A DNA stretch of 64,000 bases. Source: Zanthoxylum bungeanum. Lineage: Eukaryota > Streptophyta > Magnoliopsida > Sapindales > Rutaceae. The stretch is taken from the NCBI GenBank assembly GCA_019454045.1, contig SKCR01037671.1:1-64000 (forward strand), written 5' to 3'. The notes beneath the pieces were generated by a model, which ran no database searches, was not told the DNA's origin, and was given only the letters and a program-made list of their open reading frames with translations. Made by a program: the position numbers and the translations under genes. How positions within the stretch are numbered: position 1 is the first letter of the stretch; each line of letters starts with the position of its first letter. Positions 10,704 to 22,697 of this stretch are shown piece by piece.

Positions 10704-11221
10704 GGAAAATGTTGTTTGGAAAACAATACCAAACATCCTCTTAGCTTCCATTTTACAATTATATATAAAAAAAATCATATTATGCTTTTGGTCAGGGATT
10801 TAAATCTTGGAAACAATTTTTTCTATAAAAAAATAGAAATAAAAATGTGTATATCTAAATTTTTCCTAGACCATATTTGTATCAGGTTGTATGCGAAACT
10901 ATATCTGAAAATCATTAATGCAATCAATTTCAGATTTGAGGTAACATTAAATTTTCTATATTTTAATTATATTATTAGTAAAATTGAAATGTGATATTAA
11001 AATTTCATATTTTCAAAAGGGAAAATCATGTGTTATATGGTTAAATTTTGTATACATATGTAATATAAAGATGTTATATTGACAAAATTGAAAGCAAATT
11101 GCAAGGGATATGGTCTTGAATATCTTCATTGTCTTGTCCCTCTCAAAACATAATACTAAAATCTTCAAACAACTACCAAGCTCAATCAAATTAACCATAA
11201 ACCTCTCTCACTCTCACTTCA
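10072..11221. other. Intergenic region between the SWIB gene and the PPR pseudogene
   Basis: It holds the SWIB 3' UTR, AT-rich sequence, a (TAA)n microsatellite at about 10673-10702, and the leader of the PPR gene, which has CT-rich runs at 11200-11218 just before its ATG. No other coding potential is convincing. Confidence 0.6.
10673..10702. repeat. (TAA)n microsatellite
   Basis: About ten uninterrupted TAA/ATA units. A likely length-polymorphic simple repeat. Confidence 0.95.
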
Positions 11222-11736
11222 ATGGCACAAATTTATCTCTCCCTCTTCTCCTCCCAACTTCAAAACCTCTCTTTTTCACCCAAAACCACCACAACAACCC
11301 ACCGCCGTCACCGTCACCGTCACCCCCACAACCGCCACAAACGAAACACCTTCTACTATAACTCCACTTCTTCAAGACCTTCGCAACAACTCTTCACAAC
11401 CCATTGAGCAACCCAGAACCCGGACCCGAATTGGCAGGTCGCGTGACTCCGACCGTGGCATGCCCTGGTGCCATCACCGCCTCTCCATTAAAGGTCAGCA
11501 GGTTCTTCAATATTTAGTTGATGATTCTTTTGATGTTAAGGATATCGATACTGTGTTGTCTCAGTTGTTTGAACAAAACCCAGATGGCAAAATTGAAAAT
11601 TTTAGTGTTGATTTTTTTGGGTATTGTCAAGGGTTTAGGATTTTATAAAAAATGTGACTTGGCATTGAATGTGTTTGAGTGGTTTAGGAGTCGTTGTAGT
11701 AAAGATTGTAACTTGGTTTTGAGTGAGTATTATTGC
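11222..11736 (+). pseudogene. PPR pseudogene, piece 1 (N-terminal region)
   Basis: This is the start of a P-class pentatricopeptide repeat protein that resembles Arabidopsis At5g02860 from memory. After the ATG the homologous reading jumps frame several times: NLSLPLLLPTSKP (frame of 11224), then TRIGRSRDSDRGMPW and GQQVLQYL (frame of 11415), then GLGFYKKCDLALNVFEWF (frame of 11518). At least three frameshifts therefore lie in 500 bp. The N-terminal part is Ser/Thr/Pro-rich, as in organelle-targeted PPR proteins. Homology stops at 11736, where an LTR is inserted, and resumes at 17031. Confidence 0.88.
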
Positions 11737-13450
11737 TGTGCGATGAGTACCTATAATATATACTTTTCAAGGGTATTTATAATTGATTTCTCTCCTAAAT
11801 TGTGTTCTTGAATGTGTTAAATGCATTAATATTCATTGTTTTGTTGTTTAGGATAGATTATATGAATAATTGAGCAAAAATGAGTGAAAAATTCAAAATT
11901 CCCGATTTGCATCAGTAACTTCTTAATTTGTACAGTCTTCGATATTTTAGTCATAACTTTTGCATACGATGACCAATTGAGGTGATTCAAGTTGCGTTAG
12001 AAAGAAAACTCAATTATCTACAACTTTGTAGTTTACGTCGAAGATTGAATTGAACTCATTCATAGCTAAAATAAAGCTTGAAGCTTCCAACTCTGCACTA
12101 TCAGCTTGCGTTACGAAGCACAGACAATTGTGTCGCGACGCAAATGTGGAAGACTCCAAAACTTGAATATGAAACTTGATTATTATGATATCTATATAAA
12201 TGGACTTTTAGGGTTACTTCATATACGTTTTTGGGAGGAAAATAAGCCTATTTTGAGGTTAAAACACTCTCTAAACACATCACTCATTCAAGAACAAGTA
12301 AGAATAAGAAGATCAAATAAGGATTAAGAAGAAAAAATTGAAGAATTTGGAGATTGAAGATTGATAACTTTCATGATTTATTTTCTTTATCCATTCTTTA
12401 TTACTTCTTTATTCTTTGTTATGTTGAATAGCATGATAATTTTGTTTATCTTCTTTATCATGAACTAGTTCTTATTCCAGGATTACAATGGAACCTAATT
12501 ATTATTTGAATCTTTTCTATGATTGATTTGTGACATTTTATGTGGATTGTTTATCATTTTCTATCCTTAATACTTTCTATTGGTTGATCACTAATAGGAT
12601 AGTTGTGGTAAACCCTAAGGAATTTGGAAAAAGAAATTTTGGTTTAGCCTTGGGAATTGATAACGCGTGATCGTATTCGTAGAATTAATTTCTATGCATG
12701 ATAGCAATATACTTACAGAGCATGTGTAGCCATAATTAGAACTTGATCGTAATGAGTTTAACTTAAATTAATTATCTTAGAATTATAGATAACTAAACTA
12801 AGTTGGGCGTTTCTACTCGACCATCGGAAGAGACTTGTAAATAATTTCGTGTTCAAGGTTAATAATTCATTATAATTGATCAATTATAAAGAGAGGAGAA
12901 TGATTTAAGGTAGACCTGACCATGGTTACGGTTCGAAATATTCTGAACCGTAACCATACTAGTCAAAGCCATAACGGAATCGGTCACTACTGGTTCGGTT
13001 ACAGTAACAATTAAAGGTAATTTAAAACCGTCGGGGTTCCGAACTGGAATGGAACTGTAAAATTCAAATTTAAACCCCATTTTCTCGTTGCCCAACAGGA
13101 AAATAAGGTATTAAATAATTTCTTTTTTTTTTATTAAATCAAAAAATAAAAATAAGAAAATCTAAAATTATCCTTTATAACAACAATAATTTGAGGGTAT
13201 TTTTGACATAGTAAAATTATCAAAAAAATCTATAAATACCCATTCAAACCAATTTCTTTGCTCACTCAATTTCTCTCAATTCAATTAATCTCTCCATTCT
13301 TAATTCTTTCAATCTCTCTATTCTAAATTCTCAATCGCAATATCAATCTCTCAAATTTTCTATTATTTAATCTCTCACTTATCAATTTAATTCTTGAGTT
13401 GCGAATTTTCTTAATTTACAAATCAAAAAAGAAAAAAAGAAAAAAAGGAA

Positions 13451-14920
13451 ATGGGAAAGTTATCACAAAATGTTGATGTTCCATTCATGAATGGAGAAGA
13501 TGAGCAATTCACTACTCAAGAAAGCAACGTCTCCACCGGACACGCTCGTCAAGTCAAGACCCAAGGGTCTGATATATTCACAAAATATTTTCATGTAATA
13601 GTAAATAATACTGGTGAGGAGAATGATGTTTGCAATTATTGTGAAGCAATGTATAAACATAATGGTGGGTACGAAAGCTTGACAACCTACATAAGGAAAC
13701 ATCATCCAACTGAGATGGGGATCGACAGATCCCAACAATAAATAGAGAGATACACTTCTGGTCTTGGACATGATTCTTTATATTCTATTAATCAATTATT
13801 CAAATACACTAATGTATGTTTTAAAGAAAATTGGCTAAATTTATTTACATGGAACACTTATCATTTAGTTTTGGTGAAAAATTAACATTTAATAATTTCA
13901 TGCATAAAGCTGTTAATCCTACTACATGTAAAGTTCCTAGGAATACATGTAAATGTAAAATTCTTGAATTATTTATTAATGGTAAAAAAAAAAATTTAAG
14001 GATTATTTTAAATCACATAAAGGACGTGTATCAATTTATAGTGATATTTGAAGTTGACCATTGGCAATCACATTCATACATGGGTGTTGTCATTGGATCG
14101 ATGAGCATGAATGATTCAAAAAAGAGTTACTGCATTTCGTGTTTGTGATGATTCACACACTGCACATAATATATATTTAATGATTATCAATATTTTAAAT
14201 ATACATTATTGCATAAGGTTTTAACTATTAGATTTGATAATGCACCCGCAAACACTTAATTAATGAGCTTAAATCAATTTGTCAACCTAATGTTAGAGGA
14301 AAATTTTTTCATGTTCTTGTATATGTCATATTCTAAATTCATGTGTACAAAAGGTTTAAAAATTTTGAGTTCGCATTTTACACGAATTAAATAAGCACTT
14401 ATTTTAATATGGACAAACACTAAATTTAGAAGAGAATGAGGTAAGTTTTATAAATTGAACGGTGTTCGATCCAAAAAACTTTCGCGTGATGTTCCAACAC
14501 ATTAGAATTCAACATATTTTATACTTAATGAAAGTTTTGGCTATAAAGATTTATTGTGTGCATTTGTATCTCAATATCATCATGAAATTTTTTTGTATCC
14601 TAGTAATTGAGGTGTTTGTGTTAAAATTTTGAAAATCTTAAAAATTTTTGACGATGCAACTAATAATTTAAGCGATGTTTATTATCATACTTCTAACATT
14701 TTCATACTTGAAGCTCTTAACATTGTTGGGGCTTTACATGAGTGTGAAGAAGATGAAACTGATGAAAATTGGATTTGAAAGATTGTATTTTTTAATGAGA
14801 CAAAAATGACTTAATTATTTCAAAAATAATATTATTGCTTTATCTTGTTGCAATTAATTTTGATCCAAGATTTAAAATTGATTGTTTAGAAGATGCTTTA
14901 CAAACTTATTATAATCGGGA
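13451..14920 (+). pseudogene. hAT transposase, N-terminal half, decayed
   Basis: The first frame (13451-13741, 96 codons) holds a BED-finger region: SDIFTKYFHVIVNN, CNYC, and LTTYIRKHHP. The CX2C ligands are present, but the first His of the usual HxxxxH appears replaced by Tyr. After a TAA, 13831-14148 continues with hAT-like FSFGEKLTFNNFMHKAVNP, VPRNTCK and HWQSHSYMG. Further shifted fragments run to about 14920, where ...LIQDLKL resembles the DPRFK stretch of hAT transposases. The C-terminal dimerisation region is missing. Confidence 0.82.
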
Positions 14921-14928
14921 ATAACACA

Positions 14929-15999
14929 TGTATGGTAGTTAGTATTCAGATTCACCTCACATATTTACAAATCAGAGAGGCAGATATGGTTTATGCATTT
15001 TATGTTTAGTTCAAGCATATTCAGTTTAAGTGTTCAGAGCCTAATCATGCAGTTTCAGTTTAAATTACAGATTCAACACATGCACTTTCAGTTCAGGTTA
15101 TTCCAAAAGAAGTTAGTTAGAGCTAATTCATATTCAGTAGGCAGCTTTCATGACAGGTAGACCCAGTATAGATTATGTAGAATTCAGAATCAGGTTCAGT
15201 TCATATAGTTTCAAGTCAAATCACATCGGTTCAACCCACATTAGTAGATTAGGATGTCAAAAGTTAGTTCTCAATTGAGACAGCTCAGTATAGTTCATGC
15301 AGACTCAAGTCACCATGCAACGTTTATGCCATGACAGAAATCATATTATTTAGTCTATGACAACTCCAAGTCAGGTTCAGGTCAACAACTCAGAATAATG
15401 AAGTTAAGTTCAGTCATATACCCAGTTATCAATTGGATTAAGTCCCGGATCTCTATGTTATGTATTCAGATTCCAATTACCTCATGGGATCCCTAGCTTA
15501 TTATTTATGTTGTCGTGATTTAGTACTTTAACCCTCTCTTATACTATGTTTCCGTTTAATCATATACTTCATTTCAAGTTATTTTATTGGCCCTATAGTA
15601 TTCACTCACGAGGTCTTTTGAAAGACCTGACCCACCCCACTTTCAGTTGTTTTGCATGCAACAGGTTCAGGCATTGCTTGGAGGAGACAAGACTCAGCGG
15701 CAGTCATTACACACCTCGGGCGTCAGTTCAAGTCGAGTCCAGTCGTCAATGTCAGATAATGTCAAGATAGACTATAAGGCCACGTAAATGTGTCAAGTAT
15801 TATATCAGTTGTATATGGATTTTTATGTGTGTACAGATTTGAGATATAAAATATATAAGTTTTCGAGTTATGTATATGTATATGATTGTGTATTGTGAGT
15901 TAGTCATTTTCAGTACAGCTAGCAGTGTAGGTAAGGGGTTCGGGTGATGGCTAAGCCGTCACCTGCCCATCACATGCCTGGAAATACCCGGATGTGACA
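14929..15999 (+). repeat. Gypsy LTR fragment inside the hAT element
   Basis: About 1.07 kb of non-coding sequence interrupts the hAT transposase homology. It ends CACATGCCTGGAAATACCCG then GATGTGACA, an LTR-like end preceded by a TATA/T-rich stretch with GTATATG repeats. Many TTCAG-rich short repeats occur in 14990-15420. No target duplication was confirmed; the left boundary is approximate. Confidence 0.5.
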
Positions 16000-17030
16000 G
16001 CGAGTGACACTTGTCTTATCATTTTTATCTCTCTGATTTGATTGGTTATTTTCAAAATAATTGAGACACGTAGTACTCACTGATTAAACAGTCCCGTATA
16101 AGTTTTTCTCCCTATTGGAAGTAGATGGTTAATGCAAAGAAACAAAAAATCAAAATCTACCACCAACGGTCATTTTGAAATTGATAAATATCTAACCATA
16201 CCTTTCGAGCTTCCCCTTGAAAGTTTTGGAAGTTCACGATTTCTAATCCTCGACTGATGGTGTTGGCATGAAGGATTATTTCTAGTCATTTCTTTTATAG
16301 CCAATGAGATTTTTGCAGTACTGGTGTCAACTGTATCAGTGACACCAGAAAATCTACTTTGCACCCTTCATCTTTAAAAGCCTAGGCTTGACTTGATGAT
16401 TGGTCAAGAGCCGAACTACGACAACAAGAGCACGTACCAGATTCTATTGAAGATTTGTGTGACTACACCAATACTAGAACTAAAGACCAAGTGACGACGG
16501 GACCGCCTTCTCCCAAAGAAGAAGAATAAGAAAAATAAAATATAACTTGTAAAATTTTAAATTTTAATCATGTAAACAAATAGGGTCACTTATTAGAAAA
16601 ATTGTATCAAAACTACGTGAGTTTTGATTGCTTTCTATACCCCAAGTGGATATGTAGGTAGCTTAATCATATAAAAACTAAGTGCAAGCTCTTTGTAATA
16701 AAATATTTTCACATTTATTTGCAATCAATTTTTATTTTACAATTATTTTTTTTTAAATTAAAAAAAAAGTACGGTTAACCGTAACCGAACTATGGCCGGG
16801 TATAATTTAAGGGATTATTGTGGGGGAAGTTATGATCATATGTTCTTTTTATTTGTTTTTATTTTCTTTTGGTTTAGTAGTTAATACCCTTTCATTAAAA
16901 TCATTAGTATAAATAAGGTTAGAGTTGGTAAAACTTTAGTATTAGACATTAATAACAATTCCTCGTGGGATCGATATTTCTGTATTACTTGTGCGTTACG
17001 TGCGCTTGCGTGCTATACAAAATTGCGATC

Positions 17031-18482
17031 ATTGTGGTTATTAGTATGTTGAGGAAGGAAGGTAAAGTTTCCGCAACAGGGTCTTTGTTGCATAGTTTGA
17101 AGAAAGATAGGTTTGATATTGATGTTTATGCTTATACGTCATTTATTACTACTTATGTGAGTAATGGGTGGTATAGGGAGGCTGTGATGGTGTTTTAAGA
17201 AGATGGAGGAGGAGGGGTGTAAGCCTACTTTGATGACTTATAATGTGATTTTGAACATATATGGGAAAATGGGTATGCCTTGGAATAAGATTATGGCTCT
17301 TGTTGAAGGAATGAAGAGTTCAGGGGTTAAGCCTGAATCGTATACTTATAACACGCTTATAAGTTGTTGTATGAGGGGATCTATGCAAGAAGAAGCAACT
17401 GAGGTTTTTGAGGAGATGAAATTTGCAGGGTTTAGTCCGGATAAAGTTACTTATAATGCTTTGTTGGATGTTTATGGGAAGTCTAGGCGGCCTAAGGAGG
17501 CCATGGAGGTGTTGAGAGAGATGGAGAGTAATGGATTTTTGCCTAATATTGTTACTTGCAATTTCTTGATATCGGCTTATGTGAGGGATGGTCTGTTCGA
17601 GGAAGCGATGAAGCTTAAAACCCAGATGGTAGAAATTGGGATTAAGCCTGATGTTTTTACTTGCACCACACTTCTGTCGGGATTTGATAAAACTGGGAAG
17701 GATGAGTCTGCAATGAAGATTTTTGAGGAGATGAGAAGCACGGGGTGCAAGCCAAATATTTGTACTTTTAATGCTTTTATTAAGATGCTCGGTAATCAGG
17801 GTAAGTTTGTGGAGATAATGAGATCAAGACACGCAACTGTAAGCCAAATATTGTTATTTGGAATACACTTCTCACTTCTGGCAGTATTCGGGCAAAATGG
17901 GATGGACTCTGAAGTCTCGGTTGTGTTCAAGGAGATGAAGAGGGCATGTTTCATACCTGAGAGGGACACTTTTAACACTCTTATTTGTGCATACAGCCGG
18001 TATGGTTCTTTTGACCAAGCAATGTCTATTTATAAGCGAATGCTGAAAGCTGGGGTTACACGATACCTTTCCACGTACAATGTTGTTTTAGCATCATTGG
18101 CTCGGGGAGGAATGTGGGAACAGTATGAGAAAATACTTGCTGAAATGAAGGAATGTGGGAACAGTATGTGTAAACCCAATGAGCTAACATACTCTTCTTT
18201 AATTCATGCTTATGCCAATGGTGGGGAGATTGATCAAATGCTTGCTTTCGCAGAAGAAATATACACTGGTATAATTGAACCTCATGCTATCCTGTTGAAG
18301 ACCCTTGTTTTAGTTTACAGTAAAAATGACCTTCTTATGGAAACAGAGCATGCTTTTTCAGTGTTTAAAAAAATGAGGATTTTCTCCAGATGTACCAACT
18401 TTGAATGCCATGATTTCGATTTATTGCAGGAGACAGATGGTTTCCAAAACAAATGAGCTAGTGAACTTCATGAATGAGAGTG
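17031..18482 (+). pseudogene. PPR pseudogene, piece 2 (central repeats)
   Basis: Homology resumes with VVISMLRKEGKVS and runs through about twelve 35-residue PPR motifs, each with the TYNxLI...G pattern, for example CKPTLMTYNVILNIYGKMG and GFSPDKVTYNALLDVYGKS. A one-base excess in a T-run near 17196 shifts VMVF out of frame; the long frame 17203-18456 then carries most repeats. Around 17820-17875 the frame is wrong for about 15 codons and then restored. Near 18375 a further shift ends the frame, although the next repeat (GFSPDVPTLNAMISIYCRRQ) is readable in another frame up to the insertion at 18483. P-class PPR proteins bind organelle RNA; this copy cannot. Confidence 0.92.
18478..18482 (+). 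repeat. Target-site duplication GAGTG (left copy)
   Basis: GAGTG directly precedes the Tekay-like LTR here and directly follows the other LTR at 48359-48363. Removing the element and one copy restores the PPR reading MNESGLTPS. Confidence 0.95.
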
Positions 18483-20231
18483 TGTAACATCCCCAATCCG
18501 GGAGATGCTACCGGCAGAGAATATGCTGTATTATTTCCCTAAGCCACTGACTTACTAATTACAAACAATACTGATACTTTTCTCAACATAATTTCATATA
18601 TGGGACTAATACCCAAATCCACAATATAGCTCGTAATGTAATAAACATTCGACTGAACAGACAATACCATAAGTGTTACAACTCTATTCATGAATACTCA
18701 TACTTAACTCTGTTATACATATATCTGAAACTAGACTTTACTAATCTGGACTGAACTCTATCTCTGACTCGACCTGGTAGACCAAACCCACTAGTGACTG
18801 CCATCAATATCAATCCTCTCGAGCTCGTCCTCCGGGAATACCTGCAAAACAGAGAAATGGTTTGAAATTTGACTGGTGCTATGCCACTCATCGAAGGAAA
18901 TTATGCGATAATCTATAATTGAAAAACTCAATTAGAATATAAGTCGGGAATATACTTCGGAACTAGGTTAAATATATCCATTTGAACACTTGTTATCACT
19001 TCAAGGCATACACTACTTATATTATGATGTAACGTGTGTATGCGAGTTGATACGAGACCCTTAAGGTGGCTTCTAACACGCTAGGGTGAAACTGGGATGA
19101 AATGAAACTGAATTCTGAATATTAGCCTCGCATCGCGACACTGGCCCCCTTGGTGTCGCGACGCACCCATAATAGAGTTGGGCAGAGAACATTTCTTGGA
19201 GCCGCGTCACGCCTAATTAGTTGGCGTCGCGACGCTCATTCGAAAAAAAGAAATAGAGGGCAATCTTTCATCACTCGTCGCGACGCCAAGAGCTATGCGC
19301 CGCGACGCTCGTCCGAAAACATGACCCATCATCATCAGCTATTTAATTCCATTTTCCAATCTTACAATAACACACAACAACTCAACTTAAATATCTTATT
19401 TTAAATCTCTAATCCAAGCACAAACCATAATCTAGCATCATTATCTCACATAATACAATTTCCCCATCACATCCTTACACCCAAAACTTTATCCCATGAC
19501 AATACCCTCACAACACCTTCAAAATGCACACTAACCAAGCCCTCCTAAGCATGTATTGATGCTTAGATTATGCTCAAACTTCTCAAATCACAAATCCCCA
19601 ATTCTTAGGGTTCTTAAGTGTGAAATGCAAGTGAAGAATGAAAGTTTATTATCTTGAATAATGAGAAGAAAGAAGAGAATGAGGCTTACTTGACCAATAG
19701 TAGCTTTAGAATTCACCATCATTCCTCTAAAATTTTCATGAAGTTGAAGAAATTTTGGGGAAGCCTTGGACCTTGCTCACGTTTCTTTTTTTGTCTTTAA
19801 ATGGATGGGAAAATAGTTCTCTTTATATAGGCAAAGGGCTAATTTCTTTTCATGAGATGGTGGCCAAGATTTTGCCAATTCACTCATTCTAGTAAATTCC
19901 CAAATTTCACTGTAGCAGTCCCGAAAATTATAATTTGTGACCCATTTCTATTCCGAATTTGGAAAAAAATTAAACGCGGAAGTTGTAGATCTCGGTCTTA
20001 TATTTCCGAAGAAATAAAGTTCATAAAAATATGAGTTCATATGGGAAAGTTATGGCCCAAACACCATGGGCTATCCGGAATGGAACATTATACAGTTTCG
20101 TATCGGAATTTCGAGGAATTCACCGATTGTCCCCAGAGTCATTCCATGAATATATATGTGCTCAAACATAATTTATATTATGTAACACTCATCCCATGAT
20201 GTAACAGTTATCGGGATTTCCGATCGTTACA
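18483..20231 (-). repeat. Tekay-like 3' LTR
   Basis: Pairs with 46590-48358. On the minus strand it starts TGTAACGATCG and ends GGATTGGGGATGTTACA. A TATA-like GCCTATATAAAGAG (minus) lies at about 19820-19833. Five TCGCGACG-type CpG palindromes cluster at 19131-19309. Confidence 0.93.
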
Positions 20232-20247
20232 AATTCTCCCCCCTTAA
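20232..20247 (-). other. Polypurine tract of the Tekay-like element
   Basis: The minus strand reads TTAAGGGGGGAGAATT, immediately before the 3' LTR. This is the expected primer for plus-strand synthesis. Confidence 0.85.
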
Positions 20248-20609
20248 ATAGGATTCATCATCGAATCATTTCTGGGGTCTAACTCGCGGATTTGTCTTGG
20301 TTAGAGGATATCTTCTGTTTCTGCTATACTTGTCTTCCTTACATTCCTTTTTACTTTTGCTATACTTTCCTTTCTTTCTGGATTTGAAACTTTTGGAAAA
20401 CTCTTGTCATACTTCAACTATCTTTACGTATCACAGTAATCTCATTTCTAAACCTCTAACTATATTCAACTTTCTTTATCTCAACTATCCACATGAATTA
20501 TCAGTTCCAAAATTGTACTATATTCGCGGCTTGCCGTCCTATTCATCTTAGTTTCATTATGATTTGGAACCTTCATACCTCATTGTCATGACAACAATAA
20601 CTTCTAAAC

Positions 20610-22697
20610 TGTTAGCAAATCTAAGGGTCCCAAGGATCATAAATCAAACATGAACATGTGTGAATACAACGAGGAAGTGGTGGAATACTCACATCCATCG
20701 GTTGAGCGACGCTACGACGAACAAAAACATGATTTCTGCTCACTTGGACTGCCACGGCAGTGGGCTCACTGCAGTCCACTGGTTCGGCCATTTGGTCTCC
20801 TTCGTCAAGCTCCAAGCTTCGTCGAATGGTTCCCCGCTCATGGGTAGACTTCCCTATCACCTTCGCATGTCTCTAGGAGTGCTAGCTCTCTTGAATTTTG
20901 CCATAAAAATCAAGCATTTGCTTCCATTTTCTTCTTCTTTGTCACGGCAAACCAGAATCAGAAAGAAGAAAATGCGTGAGAGAGAGAGAGAGAGAAGAAA
21001 AGAGAGAGATGAGTTTGTGTTGAGTGGTTGGCCAAAGGTGTATCCAATACACTTAAATTGATTTACAATAATCAATTAATTGATTTCCAAAATCAAAAAA
21101 AATACAAAACATTTAATATATTAAATGTCAATCATGCCATCACACTTGAGTGCATAACACTCCACCATCAACATCCATCAAGTCACATAATTCAATCAAT
21201 CAATGTGACTAGCTTGTCACATCACTCAAAGTGATTAATGATTTGACGTTTGATGCGACTAGCGATTTGACGCTTGATTTGATTTGCCGTATTCGAATTC
21301 GAAATGCGAATGCGCTCGCAAATAATCTCGGGCTCGGGTTCGCTAATTCCAAATTAACGAATTTTCCATTGCGACGTAATTAAATGATTACGCCTCGCGA
21401 AGTCACTATTCACGTCGCTAACGAATTAATTCTAAATTAATTCGTTCGCCCGAATTAAAATCTAATTTTAATTCCGCGTCGAAATCCAATTTCGTTTAAT
21501 ATATCAAATATATTAATTTGCCGATTAATTCCAAATTAATCGTTATCTCTCTTTAAATGATATTTTATCCCAGATAAAATATCTCCGCAATTAATCCCAG
21601 ATTAATTTTCTCTCTCATCCAATTAATCCCATATTAATTAAAGTGCGAGTCATACGTCATCAGTGAATCTTTGGGAAGTGACCCATGAGATCCCCGGATA
21701 TGTTGGCAGTAAATTCGGTCGTCGGACTATCCAAACAAGTAAGTACCTCGTACTACGTTTATACCGATTTACAAGACAAGGTTGGCCTCTAGCAAAGCGT
21801 CATGCCTACCAAATTCTCCGGAAATATCCTTACAGGAATAAAGGATCTGTATCAGGCGTAGTATACGTAGTATTGCGTATTTCTGTCCAGTATCGGATGA
21901 TCACATGTGAGACCTGGGGCTGGTACAGTGTCTGCCCCGTATGAAGCATATATCGGATAACGAGCAACTAGTCTCTTTAATATCGGATAATCATGACCAA
22001 GTCATATTATCCCGACGGTTGCAACCTTATTTAGAGAACCAGTTCTGTATCCCTGCGCGATCATCAACTCCATATGACTGGAGTGACACTTCCATTTTGA
22101 CATCACACCCAACACACTACGATTCTCGATATACCCAGAATTGGCGTACACAGAAACCAGTTAAAGCCCTGGACGACCTCAACCAAAATATATTGATTGT
22201 CGTATGTATTAGCGGTGCAAGTCTCAGGTTAAGACCAAATACACCTACCCTGATTTCGGACTTCCTTAGACACGTAGTCATACTACCAATGGAATTCTGA
22301 GGGGGTCTATCCAGAGCGAAGCTGTTTCCCGTACCATCGGTGAAACACAACCTCCTATTACACTTGCATGAGTATCCTATACCCAAATATATGAGAACTA
22401 TGTCGTTGTGCCCTCACAACGCGCACAAGTGTAATACTAGTCTTTTACACATTCATCGATGTTCTATCTCGATAATGCTCTGACTAGGGTTCTTAAATGA
22501 TTTATCCTTCGTGGATTGATACTGTCTCATATCATTCTCAATCCAGTAACAAATCATAAGGACCTCCTATCATTTATATATCTTGGTGATCTAATCACAA
22601 ATGATAAGAGTGCAATCTCCTTTGTCACATAGTTAATTTGTACAACAACACCATGATATGTACAAATAGTGACGCTATAGGTCATAGTTGTCCAACA
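20610..22697 (-). repeat. C1 3' LTR
   Basis: Pairs with 31238-33323. It contains the inverted-repeat array at 21420-21650, a GA-microsatellite (about 20979-20996) and antisense frames such as 21941-22300 that recur in the other LTR and are not genes. Confidence 0.94.

Larger units (their letters stand above)
12911..16804 (+). mobile_element. hAT-superfamily DNA transposon, defective
   Basis: A perfect 8-bp target duplication ATTTAAGG flanks the element (12903-12910 and 16805-16812). The termini are imperfect inverted repeats: TAGACCTGACCATGGTT at the left, TATACCCGGCCATAGTT read from the right. Subterminal GGTTACGGTT and TAACCGTAACCGAAC motifs repeat on both sides. Inside is a broken hAT transposase and a fragment of another LTR. 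The 8-bp duplication and BED finger are hAT hallmarks. Confidence 0.9.
11737..17030 (+). mobile_element. Ty3/gypsy solo LTR (about 1.4 kb) carrying a hAT insertion
   Basis: The left end TGTGCGATGAG resembles the start of the gypsy LTR at 61886 (TGTGATGAG, minus strand). The right end (CTCGTGGGATCGATATTTCT ... TTGCGATC) matches the U5 ends found inverted at 48649 and 59981. ATTGC before it and ATTGT after it are a plausible 5-bp duplication with one change. No internal region or second LTR is present, so it is a solo LTR. Removing the hAT (12911-16804 plus one TSD) leaves about 1.39 kb. It lies within the PPR coding region. Confidence 0.75.

Noticed and set aside
16170..16364. A 64-codon minus-strand frame
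   Set aside because: It lies in the decayed right part of the hAT element; no domain and no conserved partner.
20621..21075. Overlapping frames near the GA-microsatellite
   Set aside because: They recur in the other C1 LTR (31278-31673) with shifts; they are LTR sequence, not genes.
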